Shown here: positions 34,694-47,300 of the stretch, piece after piece
How the letters are laid out: every line of letters begins with the position of its first letter
Position numbering within the stretch: the first letter of the stretch is position 1
Assembly: GCA_019914995.1 (NCBI GenBank)
Contig: CM034137.1
Coordinates: 6,909,155-6,973,154, forward strand
Length of the DNA: 64,000 nt
Reading direction: 5' to 3'
Origin: Acanthochlamys bracteata
Lineage: Eukaryota > Streptophyta > Magnoliopsida > Pandanales > Velloziaceae
Made by a program: the position numbers and the translations under genes
Notes under the pieces: generated by a model
Seen by the model: only the letters and a program-made list of their open reading frames with translations
What the model was told of the DNA's origin: nothing
Database searches by the model: none

Positions 34694-37600
34694 CTATTCT
34701 TCTTGGACTCCGCAATGGATGGGATGCAAATCGAAGTCGCAGCTTCTGCAGTAGTAAGAGAAGTATCGTCCTTGTTCTCTGCACTCGTCGCAGATGTAAT
34801 CCCGAAATCGAGTGAGCAACAGTGGATGCTCATGGAGGGAGCTGACGATCACCTGCTCTGGCCAACTTTTGGCCATCTCTTCCAATTCTAAGATATGGGG
34901 TGGTATACACGCACTAAAGGAGAAGGGGGATTTGGTGTACGAAACGGATACGACTTCATTGTCTGTTTTGATCTCGACATGGTTGATGTGTCTGATGCTG
35001 GTCCAATCTGGTGCATCCAGATCAAAAAGCCTCTGGATCAGGCTTAACTTATTCTCAAAAATCTGGAGATTCTGGAGTCTAGGTAAGAAGATAGTTGCTG
35101 CTGCTGTATTATTTAAAAGCCTTTCAACGAGACTATCCCCCTCACGAATGCGGAGTTTCTGTAGTTGGGGCAGACCTTCCACATCATTCAAGTTCTTACA
35201 TCTCGCTATATCTAGAGATTCAAGAGACGCTAGATCTCTAATTCTCTTCAGAGCGTTACACTCAAAGATTCTTAATTCTCTGATGAAACGGAGGTTTTTG
35301 AACTCCTCTAACTCGTCAATATTTCTAATATGGAAGCTTGTCAAGGCCGTTGCATGGTTAAGGAGAGCGTGGGGAATACCTCTTAGCTTGCAGCACGAAG
35401 AGATTTTCAACTGTTTCAGCCGTGGCAACAACTGCAAGATCCCACTACTTTGTTCTTCCTCCTCGCTCATCCAGCGCCATTCTTTCCAACTGTCCATGGA
35501 GTCAAATTCAAGCGTATGTAATTTAGGGAAGGAACAAACTCTACTTTCACTATTATTAAGCACTTGGCCTTGCATCGGTAGGAGAAAAAATTCAGGGCCG
35601 ATTACAACAACTGACGATATACCACTGATATCCAACTCCTCCAACCGCGGTAGGTGGCACAATGTAGGGAGTTTTTCCCATTGAGGGCAACAGAAAAAGC
35701 TCAATATCCTCAAGTTTTGGAGCGCGAATGGCGACTCATCCATCCATCTAGGAAATCTGTGGGTCCAGAGATTGATTATATATAACTCTTGGAGCCCCTG
35801 AGGAGGACGCAACTCTTCCATAACCTCCTCAACTTTTTTATTAGAAGTTTCTTCTTCACCATAGTGGACAGTCCACCACTCACCTCTCAATGTAAGAGAA
35901 TTTAGATGAGATATGTTTTCCAAAAAGGCTCCTTGTCCCTCAACACCTCTTGATGCTCTCCCCAAATTTCTTATGGACAGTCTTTTGAGCTTTCGTAAAA
36001 GTCTCAAATCCTCCAATTTAGCCACATCATTTTCGATGCAATTGTCATCAGCGACTGCAAATCCTTGAAGCGTCTGAAGTTTCTGAAGATTCTTGACTCC
36101 AGCTGGAATGCTGTGCAAGCTCGTTTCTTCAACATTGAGATAGAGTAGATTAGTCAATAAACCGATGCTTTTCGGAAGTCTCTGCAAAGTTTCGCAAAAA
36201 CTCAATACCAAAAATTGCAGATTTCTCAATGATCCGATACAAGCTGGCATCTCCGTTATTCCACTCCCCTGTAGATTCAGATACCTCAAATGTATAAGGT
36301 TTTTTAAAGAGTTAGATAGCCTTTGTGCAGCAAGATTAATTTGGAGGACTCTGAGATGGCTTAGGATTCTAAAGTCATCAACTGCGAAATTTGTCTTCGG
36401 CCAGTTTTCATTCAATAATGTTCTCAAGTAAATGCCTTCCTCCTTCCCTCTCGTCGATAAAGAAATGTGTTTGTTTTCCTCTTCCTCTATAATGAATACT
36501 TGATAAGGTTTCCGCTGCGATGAAAGATCTGACGAAGTAAACAATACTTTCTTTGATCTTTCCACAGGTCCACACCATACTTCGTCTCCAGTAAGATGTC
36601 GAGCCAGAGACCACAATAGATCATGCATTTTGTAGAAAGTTACATTGACAGTTCCAAAACCCCATTGGAGAAGACCCCGATCCACCAAACCTTTAAAGTA
36701 GCTCAATCCTAATTCTTCAAGGTCTTCATCTTCTTTGCCTTTTATAAAGCCCTCTGCTATCCACAGTGGAACAACTTCTTCATCCTTATATCCATAATCT
36801 TCAGGGAATAAACAAAGATAGAGAAAGCATTGCTTAAGATGCGGCGCGAGATTAGCATAACTAAAGAACAAAGCTTTATGTACCCCGTCCGGTAGCTTAT
36901 TTGTAGTCCTGGAAAGATCCTCAAGGACTGTCCTCCATTTTCGTGGGTGTAATTCCACTCCTCGCAGTACTCCGGCAATCGTCCTCACCGCAAGAGGAAG
37001 GCCATGACATTTTTTCACAATCGCCATTCCTACCTCTCTAAGGTCTGCGTTTCTTTCTTCTTCACCATCTAGAACCATCATCTTGCAAAGCAATGACCAA
37101 CAATCTTCGTCTGACAATAAAGCTACCTTGTGGGTTGGTTGAACTACTCCCATTCCTCTTGCAACTTGTTCCTCTCTAGTGGACATTAAAATTCTGCTAC
37201 CTTTACGGGCAAGTTGCAGTGGTGCTCGCAAAAGATCATCCCATAGTCTCGCATTCCAAACATCATCAAGAACAAGAAAAAATTTCTTCTGCTTAGCAAC
37301 TTGACCGAGCAAAGGAATAAGCTTCTCCTTCTCTCGGACATCTTTGCAATCGACTCCCAGACCTTTTATGATGAGTTGAAGGATTCTTATCTCATCAATA
37401 GTTTGTGATATGCAAACCCAAATCGGCTCAACCGGATGAAAATGGTTCCGCAAGGATTCATCGCTGCAGATCTTCTGAGCAAGATTGGTCTTCGCAACCC
37501 CACCCATACCAACAATTGCATATATAAGAATATTATGGTTGCTTTGGTTGAGGATCAGCTGCACCAATTTCTCGGTATCGTTCTCGATAGCACCACCAAC

Positions 37601-38125
37601 AATGTTAGGATCCATTAACGGTGAGGTCCTTCTGCTAATCCCACTGTCACCACTTTACTGCTGATCTCCACCGGAAGTAGGAACAAGGTTGTAGTCTTTC
37701 ACATCCTTGTTAATACCATCAAGCTGAAGATTGATGGCTTTGATTCTGTCGGCTATATCACTTTTGAATTTTGTCTTACGTAGGCGCGCAATAATAGGAG
37801 TACTATAGCAGCAGACAACCGTAGAAGGAGATTCTTCTTGTTGTTGTTGTTTCTCATTGAATTCTTGAGCTTTAATACAGTAGTCGTCGATGAGATCTTC
37901 AGCTTCATACATGACTTCCTTGAGCTGGTCCAGCCAATCCTTGATGACCTTGCTCTCCAGCTGCTGCCTCTCCGCATCGGCCAACACATTCTTGATCTTA
38001 TTCAGCTTCTTGTGCAGTTTGTTCATCTCCTCAGAAACTCCGAGGACCGAAGCGATCCTCTGCTTGGCATAATCGACGAGCTCCTCGATAAACTTAGACA
38101 CGAATGCGTCTAGGACCATGGTCAT
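34694..38125 (-). pseudogene. NLR2: CC-NB-ARC-LRR-DC1 gene with one in-frame stop and an altered P-loop
   Basis: Homologous over its full length to NLR3. The start ATG is at 38125. The frame is open for 156 codons through the CC domain (EAEDLIDDY present) and then meets TAA at 37655-37657, where NLR3 has CAA. Beyond the stop the same frame is open to 34694 without further damage. A new ATG at 37615 could give a 973-residue NB-ARC-LRR-DC1 protein without CC. The P-loop reads GMGGVAKTN where the paralogues have GMGGIGKTT, so nucleotide binding is doubtful. LVLDDVW, GLPLAV, FLYLCLFPEDY and KMHDLLW are kept. The DC1-like motif is at 34712-34834. It could be a recent pseudogene, a truncated product or an allele that is intact elsewhere. 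Confidence 0.85.
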
Positions 38126-39830
38126 CTTTGCGCCTCGTCTTCTTCCGTTCTTTTTCTTTTTGGATGGAGAAGAAGATGAAAGGCAGGTGCGCAAGCAAGG
38201 AAGGGAAGGCTTCTTCTTAAGAAAAAGCATCTCCATTTTTAATGGAGAAGAAAATGTAGGATCGTTTGACAGTAAATTAAAATTAGATTTTATTTTTTAA
38301 TTTAAAAATAAATAAGAAATAGTAATAAAATTTTTTAAATTAAGAAAAAATTTATTTTTTATATTTTTAAATTTTAAATATTAAAGATATTTATTAAAAA
38401 ATATAAAGTAAAAAATAACTAAAGTAACGCCAAAATATACTCGAAATGTGGGCAGGCAGGCAGGCATGAATTCAAAGGCATCTTTTTTGAAAAAGAAAAG
38501 ATATAGAAAAAGAAAACAGGAAGACGAATGAAGTCAAGACAAAGGGACACGCCATGAAGTTGATATATGATTGGCTAAACGAAAGAAAGAACCAATTAAT
38601 ATTTACTTTGCCAGCTCGCTAGCTAGCTACTGTATCAAGTCAGTCAAACAATGAACGATTCTCTTTGCCAGCTATCAAGAATGAATAAATTATTGCTTTG
38701 CCAATTATGAAAGAAAAAAAGAATGAATAAATTATTGCTTTGACAATTATGACAAAAAAAGAATGGATAAATTATTATTTTGACAGCTAGCTTGCTCTGC
38801 TTGTAATTGTCTGACCAGTTATTATAGAGCTTGTTTGGGAAGTTTTTTTTAATATTTTTTTTTTAATTTCAAAAAATTATATATAATTTTTTATAAAATT
38901 TTTAAAAGAGTTTAGAAGTATAAATAAAATATAAAATTATCAAATAATATATGTATATTTTAATTTTAAAAGTATTTATAAAATAATATATCTAAATTTT
39001 TGAAGAAAGTTTTTTTTTTAATAAGCAAATCCAAACCAAACCATATTTTGTAAATTTTTGTACACTCCATCCATCATCTACCTACATCGTAGACGATGAT
39101 ATTATATTTTTATGTAGCGACTAGCGAGATATTGAATTTACTTTACATATGTAGTATTTATTTCACAATAAATTTATTTTTTGAAGTGAGTAAAAATAAC
39201 ATTAAAAATTAAAATATATAATACATTTTATATTTATTTATATTAAAAATGAATTTGAAAATTAAATTTTAAAAATAAAATTTGTTAAAGAATTATTTTA
39301 AAATATATACTAATTTTGCTATTATAAACTGCTGTTAGAAAGATATTCGATAACCGTTCTAGAACACAAATTGTCAAACGAACTTTGCATTTTTCAAAAA
39401 AACAACAAAACAATTGTGTAAATACACCTTTGAAATGAACAATCATGTGTTTACAAGCAAGACTTGATTATTTCATTACAATCATTGGAGCATAAAGAAG
39501 CACATAGCATAATTTACAACAAGCTTTCTAGGCAAACATCAAAGTAATATACATATTTGTGTTCAGTCATATGTGGGGGAAACAATACTTCACTTATAAA
39601 CTAATAACTCCAGAAAACACCAAATCTCTCTCTATTATCATCAATTCCCATCAATTGCATCAATGCCGCTGCATACAACAATTAGCTAATGAATGTACAG
39701 GTTCGCTGGTTCTGGTGACGGTTTCGACATCTCTTTTCTTATACACTTCAATCAAATGTGAATCCAGAGTGTTCAACTTTACATCCTAATATGCTGTACC
39801 AATATAGGTTTTTAGGGTTATCACCACCCT
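38126..39830. other. Upstream region of NLR2
   Basis: It is paralogous to the NLR1 upstream region, with an extra A/T-rich segment at about 38270-38440. A MITE lies at 38826-39042. A W-box core (TTGACT on the gene strand) is at 38642-38647. From about 39370 the sequence is probably the 3' UTR of the hydrolase pseudogene. Confidence 0.55.
38826..39042. mobile_element. MITE, same family as 22591-22800
   Basis: Same relative position upstream of NLR2 as the copy upstream of NLR1, with ends GAGCTTGTTTGGG and CAAATCCAAACCAAACC. It therefore inserted before the NLR1/NLR2 duplication. Confidence 0.55.
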
Positions 39831-42545
39831 TCAACTTCTCTTTCCTGTCACTTGGTCAGTGCTAATCCGCAATTTCTCAGAACTGTCTGCCTTCTTTGAT
39901 TTTCCTATTGCACTGTCTAAGCTTTTCCTGGAGATCTCAACACTACTAGAGGGCGACCGTTGGTCATCTGATGCTCTTATGTCAACGGGTTGGGTATCAC
40001 CAACATTAGTATTCACCTTAGTATTGTTAGCATCGTTTTTGGCTGCCTTCTGTTTGGCAAGGCTAGACACAAACTTCTTAAGGTGCTTAATGTATTCGGG
40101 ATAAAGTTCCAGGTTGCAATGGCCACCACCATTTATCCAAAGTGGGTCATACTTCTCTTTCAAGAGCTCCCATAACCGCTTGCCGTGAGAGAAGTCAACA
40201 ACTTCATCTGATGTGCCCTGGAAATTATTAAAAAAAAAGATGAAGGTCGAGGTAGACAAATTGAAAATTAAAAGCAATATACAAACTGGCAAAAACAATG
40301 GGAAACAGTACACATGAAAGGCTTCACAAATGTCATAGTTTAAAAGATATGTTTAAGACTAGGATTATGTCATATTCAAAAGAATAGTTGCTAGAGGAAA
40401 CAACTGAGGATGCTGCCAAATGGATCTCATCTAAGGTTCATTACACCTCAATAAAGATAAAGCAATATGAGTATAAAAAGTTTACTCTAAGACCTTCTAT
40501 TGCTACAGAAGAAGAGTATAAACCAAAATGCCACATATCTCATAAACTCTCAAGGATAGGCAATCCCAGAATGCAGCTTGTCTCCATAAATGAGTGAGCA
40601 ACCTAGACTATACAAGTTACCGCCATTTAATTGCCTAGAGAAACTCGTCAGTTTAGAATCAAATCCCTGCTCTTCAAGCTTCCAGCCATTCACTTGAATC
40701 AAAACACAAGCTATTATATGCTAAACATAATGTACACCACTGCTAGAAGCTAGCTTGGTTGCTCCCAACACCAACCAAAACACTAGATCTATGTAGGTTA
40801 ATCAACTGGTGGGTAGTGGCCTTTGGTCCAGTTTTCAGCCAGACAGGAGACACAAAAATCATCAGTTATAGAAGGCTAGGATTTAATTTGAGGTAGGGAC
40901 TAATAACCACCTTCTTTAAGTGGTTTTTTAAAAACTATCAATAGTTTGTTTGCAGTCACATTTAAGGCATCTCAAAATGTTATCTTCTATTTTTGCTCTC
41001 AGGTACCAACTCCTTCCTTATCTTTTGCTTCTTTGAGATATTTTGTTTAATTTGCATGCTCATTTTGTCTAAAAGAGAAAAACAAAAAAGCAAAGATATG
41101 ATGGGTCATTAGTTGCAATTATAGTTATTCATGGTACTTGGTATACAGAGTGTATCAAGATTTAGACAAATAGAGTCATGGATGAATGGATCCTTGTTCA
41201 CTCATTACCTAGTAAAAACCTAGGAAGCAGCCTTCCAACATTGAGTTCCTAAACACTGAACCACTTTCTCTAGCCTCTGTTTTTAACACAAATAAAAGGA
41301 AGAGATCTAAATAAAAAGCTAAAGAAATATTTTTCTAAAGAAGAGGGAGATTCTTCCCTTGCAAAGCCCTACCTATCTAGCAAGCTACAAAAATAACAGA
41401 ATTATTAGGGGAAAGGACGCAGATTTACTAAACATGAAGCTAGCTTGGGAGCAGGTTTTAAGGCCAATAGCTCAGTTGTAGGACCAACTGATACCCAAAT
41501 CTGGTGCATGTTCCCAAAAGGAAAGTCCTGTGGCCAACTCTTAGCGTTCCTCTATTTTGGAAAAGCAACAGAAGAATACCCCCTCCCTTAAGTTTGGGTT
41601 CCCGGGGAAAAAAAATCAAATAGATACATTCAATGAAGACAGAAGTGCAACCAATCTTGGAAAGGCATCTTATTCCTCCATGGACCTACCGACCTATAGT
41701 CTGATTAGTATCAACTAACAAAATGCAACTTTGATATTTAACAAATGCAGTATGAAGGAAGAAATGTGTTTGCAGACATTCCCCCTGGTTTCTTATGTCA
41801 ACTTCATGCAAATAGAATATAGAGAGCCTGCAGAGACATAATGCAATATTTTTTGCCCATATGCAGGGAAGATATGACCTATGTAAGCATTACATACGGC
41901 CAGAAGGTATTCAGGGGTTATTACCAAAAAAACTTTAAATCTTATTAAAAAAATAAAATAAACGATTATGTAGTTTAACATTATCTAAACTTCTTTACAA
42001 AGTTTAAGTGGTTCAGAGATAGTTCCACACATCATATTTTACTGAGATTAGAAGTTTAGATGCAGTAAATTCATGAATATGAACATTGCATTAACATCAG
42101 GAAACGTTGTTAAGCATATATTTTCTTCAGAAATGCATGTACAAAACATAGATATGCTAACCATATTGTCGTTTGAGAATAACTTATCAGTAACCAAAAT
42201 CATCCATAGTATTATGTTAGAATGGTGATATAGAGTACCAAAATGGTAATAGTAATTGAAAGAAACATAGATACACCACTGCCGACAGACTGGCCATAAA
42301 GGATTATATCTTCATCCCCTACTTGATAACGTTCCTGGAGGCAATTATACACAGCCTCTATGTCTGCATATGTATTACACTTAGTCGGCTGTTTCATAAA
42401 TAAATATGGTGTCATGTCAAAGAAATTGTAATATTGCACTAGGCAGTTGCTTTAAAGGAGCCAAAATGTGATGATTTCGTCTAACTAACTTATGAAAAAG
42501 GAGTCGTGAATCTGACCTTGCCTTGCCCGTAACCAGCATAGTCAT
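39831..42545 (-). pseudogene. ABHD17-type alpha/beta hydrolase gene missing internal exons
   Basis: On the minus strand three pieces are visible. The first (about 42545-42517) reads NDYAGYGQGK before a GT donor. The second (42388-42277) reads NTYADIEAVYNCLQ and YGQSVGSG, with the nucleophile elbow GQSVG. The last exon (40217-39831) reads GTSDEVVDFSHGKRLWELL and GGGHCNLELYPEYIKHL, with the acidic Asp and catalytic His, then a Ser/Lys-rich tail. The two exons that should lie between (through LHSPILSG and the following block) and all upstream exons could not be found. The hydrolase fold cannot form, so this is a partial copy. ABHD17 enzymes remove palmitate from membrane proteins. Confidence 0.75.
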
Positions 42546-44362
42546 TAATGCTAGAAATTATCATAATTTAATCAATGATGGTAAAAATAGAACTTATATG
42601 GTTAAAATTTTTTAAAATTTAAAATTGATTTTTAAATACAATATAAATATAATAAGTTTATTTAATAATGTAAACTTTTACTTGTATTTCAAATTTATTT
42701 TTAAAAGCTTTGCTTTAAGGTAAACACGTTCTTAATGAGATAAATTTTTATTAAAAAATGAGCATAAGATTTTCATAGATTGCTGCTCTGAATAAATTAC
42801 CTTCGATTTTAGTTTTAGTAATCATCATTTTATCTCTCTAGATATCTTATTACTGTGCGTGCAGTGTATATTCAACTTCTAGCTAGTAAAAAATTAAAAA
42901 TATTTATTGACTAATATTTTGAGCACGTGGTACACATGTGAATTAGGAACATATAATAAGAAACAAATATGTATTCTGTTCTACAAATTTAAATTAATCT
43001 AATTGCAAAAGAGTAGATTGCTCAACGACTTTACTGATATGGCATTTACTGGACAAATTTTACAAGAAAAACCAAAAAAAAAAGCAAAGACAAAAATTTG
43101 GCGAACTTTATGATCGTTGATCTTCTTCTGGTAATGCCGTATGCATGAGCGTTATGCACAGAAGTTATCTCGGTGAACTGTTATTGCAAATAAAATAATA
43201 TAGTGGACCTTTTACAAAAATAATAAACCTTATTTTTTCAAAACTTAAAATAAAATAGAATATACGAGCACTTCCAAAAGACTCATTAAGAGTTTATTTA
43301 CTTATATTTTAAACAATTTTTTCACTTCTCATTTATCTTCAATAAAAACTAAATATGAAAATTAAAATTTATTTTTAAATTCTACTTTTAATATTTATAC
43401 TTTAAATTAAAATTTATTTTAAACTCTTTTTAATAAAAGATAAATAATAATTATACTCAGTTTTTACTAATTATTTTTTAAGTAATTTTTTAAAAAATTA
43501 TATTTCGAATTCTACTTATAAGCAAAGTAAATAAGCTCTAAATTATAAGCAAAGTAATTATGCTCAAGATTTATATTAAGTGAGGTTGAGGGGTGACCAA
43601 ATAAAATAGATTAGAGTCTCGAGACATGATCAAGTAAAAAAGTTGTGTATTATACAAGAAGATTGTTGTTTCTTGCAATTTTATTTATATTGTCCTTTCT
43701 AAAGACATGATCAAATATTTTTTTGAGTGTGTTTTCTAAAGAAAATAAAAATACAAAAAAGGATAAATAATTTCAAACGGCACCTAAGTAAAAGCAATAA
43801 GTTATGAACAAATATAAATATTTATCTGAGCATGAGAGGTACGGAAGCTTCAAACTTTTATTTTGATGGCCTCTTTGCTTCTGTTTTTACATGCATTGAA
43901 TATCCTATACGTTTGTTCTTAAATCCATACATAAAAGACGTTTTGAAATACTTAAAATAAAATTTGTTTTATAAAAATAAATTTATTTGTATTTTAAAAT
44001 TTTTAATAATATAAAAATATAAAAAATGTTCAAATACAAATCCAAAAACCTACGCCATCTTATGGCTCAAGAAAATTTATCCTTCCGCTGCTGCTTCTGA
44101 AGATTATTTAAAAGAAGATAATTTTATTTTCATTTTAGTCTCTTTAATATGTTTTCCTAATAACCAAATCAAGCATTTTAATTAACTCCCAAAATTAAAA
44201 TTCATAAAATCAAACAAATTTACGCACCGCGAATTAGTTTCAAATGTTTTTGTAATATAATAAATGTAATTACTATCAACGACTAATTAGTAATTCCTAC
44301 AATAGAATAAAGAATAAAATACAACTAAAATTGCCACAAACTTTTTATTAATTTTACAACAC
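42546..44362. other. 3' flank of NLR3, paralogous to the NLR2 flank
   Basis: From 42921 it matches 32103 onward. It lacks the hAT-like insertion found in the NLR2 flank (intact GTTTCTTG near 43668). A MITE-like unit is at 43289-43540. No gene seen. Confidence 0.6.
43289..43540. mobile_element. MITE-like unit in the shared NLR 3' flank
   Basis: The ends AGAGTTTATTTACTT and AAGTAAATAAGCTCT form an inverted pair around an A/T-rich core of about 250 bp. A diverged copy sits at the same place near NLR2 (about 32530-32790). Remnants lie near NLR1 (to about 17793) and NLR4 (about 59200-59460). It predates the duplications. Confidence 0.45.
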
Positions 44363-47300
44363 TCAACAAATTTCAGTGGTCCCTTTGCTCTGTTCTTCTT
44401 GGACTCCGCAATGGATGGGATGCAAATAGAAGCCACAGCTTCTGCAGTAGTAAGAGATGTACTGCCCAACTTCTCTGCACTCGTCGCAGATGTAATCCAG
44501 GATCAATCGAGTGAGCAGCAGTGGATGCTCATGGAAGGAGCTGACGGTCACTTGCTCTGGCCAACTTTTGGCCATCTCTTCCAATTCTAAGATATGGGGT
44601 GGTATATACGAGCTGAAGGAGAAGGGAGATTTGGTGTACGAAACGGATATGACTTCAGTGTATGTTTTGATGTCAACATGGTTGATGTGCCTGACGCTGT
44701 CCCAATCTGGTGCATCCGGATCAAAAAACCTCTGGATCAGGCTTAACTTGTTCTCAACAAGAATCTGGAGATTCTGGAGTCTAGGGAAGAAGCTAGTTGC
44801 TGCTGCTGCATTATTTAAAAGCCTTTCAACGAGATTATCCTCATGTCTAATGAGCAATTTCTGTAGTTGGGGTAGACCTTCCACATCCTTCAAGTTCTTA
44901 CATCCTTTAAGTTCTAGAGATTCAAGAGACGCTAGATCTCTAATTCTCTTTAGAGCGTTACACCAACCGATTCTTAATTTTCTAATGAAACGGAGGTTTT
45001 TGACCTCCTCTAACTGGTCAATATCGCTCATATGCAAGCTTGTCAAGGCCGTTGCATGGTTAAGGAGAGCGTGGGGAATACCTCTCAGCTGGCGGCACAA
45101 AGAGATTTCCAACTGTTTCAGCCGTGGCAACAACTGCAAGATCCCACTACTTTGTTCTTCCTCCTCGCTCATCCAGCGCCATTCCTTCCAACTTTGCATG
45201 ATGCTAAAGTCAAGCCTCTGTAATTTAGGGAAGGAACGAACTGTACTTTGACTGTTATTAAGCACCTGGTCTTGCATCGATGGGAGAAAAAATTCAGGGT
45301 CGATTTCAACAACTGAAGATATATCACTGATATTCAACACCTCCAGCCGCGGTAGGTGGCACAATGTAGGGAGTTCTTCCCACTGAGGGCAACGCCAAAA
45401 GCTCAATATCCTCAAGTTTTGGAGCGCGGATGGCGACTCATCCATCCATCTAGGAAATCTGCGAGTGCCGAGTTTGATTATATATAACTCTTGGAGCCCT
45501 TGAGAAGGACGCAACTGTTCCATAACCTCCTCAACTTCTTCATTAGAAGTTTCTTCTTCACCATAGTACCCCCCACCTCTCAATGTAAGAGAATTTAGAT
45601 GAGCTGTGTTTTCCGTAAAGACTCTTTGTCCCTCAACACCTCTTGATGCTCTCCCCAAATTTCTTACGGACAGTCTTTTGAGCTTTCGTAAAAATCTCAA
45701 ATCCTCCAATTTAGCCACATCATTTTCGATGCAATTGTCATCAGCGACCGCATATCCTTGAAGCGTCTGAAGTTTCTGAAGATTCCTGACTCCAGCTGGA
45801 AAGCTGTCCAAGCTCGTTTCTTCAACATTGAGATAGAGTAGATTAGTCAATAAACCGATGCTTTTCGGAAGTCTCTGCAAAGTTCTACAACAACTCAAAT
45901 CCAAAAGTTGCAAATTTCTCAATGATCCGATACAAGCTGGAATCTCCCTTATTTCACTCCGCCGTAGATTCAGATACCTCAAATGTATGAGGTTTCCTAA
46001 AGAGTTAGGTGGCCTTTCTGCAGCAAGATTAATTTGGAGGACTCTGAGATGGCTTAGGATTCTAAAGTCATCAATTGAGAAATTTGTCTTCGACCAGTTA
46101 TCATTCAATAATGTTCTCAGGTAAATGCCTTCCTCCTTCCCTCTCGTCGAAAAAGAAATGTGTTTCTTTACCGCTTCCCTTAAAATGTATACTCGATAAG
46201 GTTTCCGCTGCGACGAAAGATCTGATGAAGTAAACAATACTTCTTTCGATCTTTCCACAGGTCCACACCATACTTCATCTCCAGTGAGATGTCGAGCCAG
46301 AAACCACAATAGATCATGCATTTTGTAGAAAGTTCCAAAACCCCGTTGGAGAAGAGCACGATCCACCAAACCTTTAAAGTAGCTCAATCCTAATTCTTGA
46401 ATGTCTTCATCTTCTTTGCCTTTTATAAAGCCCTCTGCTATCCACAGAGGAACAACTTCTTCATCCTTATATTCATAATCTTCAGGGAATAAACAAAGAT
46501 AGAGAAAGCATTGCTTAAGATGCGGCGGGAGATTAGCATAACTAAAGAACAAAGCTTCATGTACCCCGTCCGGTAGCTTATTTGTAGTCCTGGATAGATC
46601 ATCAAGGACTGTCCTCCATTTTCGTGGGTGTACTTCCACTTGTCGTAGTACTCCGGCAATCGTCCTCACCGCAAGAGGAAGGCCATGACATTTTTTTGCT
46701 ATTGCCATCCCTACTTCTCTGAGGTCTGCGTTTCTTTCTTCTTCACCATCTAGAACCGTCATCTTGCAAAGCAATGACCAACAATCTTCTTCTGACAATA
46801 AAGCTACCTTGTGAGGTGGTTGAACTACTCCCATTCCTCTTGCAACTTGTTCCTCTCTAGTGGTGATTAAAATTCTGCTACCTTTACCGGCACAATGCAA
46901 TGGAGCTCCCAAAAGATCATCCCAAAGTCTCGCATTCCAAACATCATCAAGAACAAGAAAAAATTTCTTCTGCTTAGCAACTTGACCGAACAAAGGTACA
47001 AGCTCCTCCTTCTCTCGGGCATCTCCGCAATCGGCTCCCAGACCTTTTATGATGAGTTTAAGGATTCTTATCTCATCAATAGTTTGCGATATGCAAACCC
47101 AAATCGGCTCAACCGGATGAAAATAGTTCCGCAATGATTGATCGCTGCAGATCTTCTGAGCAAGAGTGGTCTTCCCAATCCCACCCATACCAACAATTGC
47201 GTAGATAAGAATATTATGGTTGCTTTGGTTGAGGATCAGCTCCACTAATTTCTCGGTATCGTTCTCGATAGCGCCACCAACAATGTTAGGATCCATCAAC

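Noticed and set aside
34812-35684. 290-residue plus-strand open frame opposite the NLR2 LRR region (and similar ones at 44511-45251, 60651-61241, 19135-19590)
   Set aside because: They are antisense shadows of the LRR coding sequence, appear in every paralogue and carry no domain.
38126-38236. In-frame 37-residue N-terminal extension of NLR2 upstream of MTMVLD
   Set aside because: It is Lys/Ser-rich leader sequence absent from NLR3 and NLR4. The conserved ATG at 38125 is the likely start.
46895-47137. Plus-strand frames opposite the NB-ARC P-loop region, also at 21268-21672, 37436-37618 and 63047-63451
   Set aside because: Antisense to strongly conserved NB-ARC codons. Their conservation follows from the sense strand.
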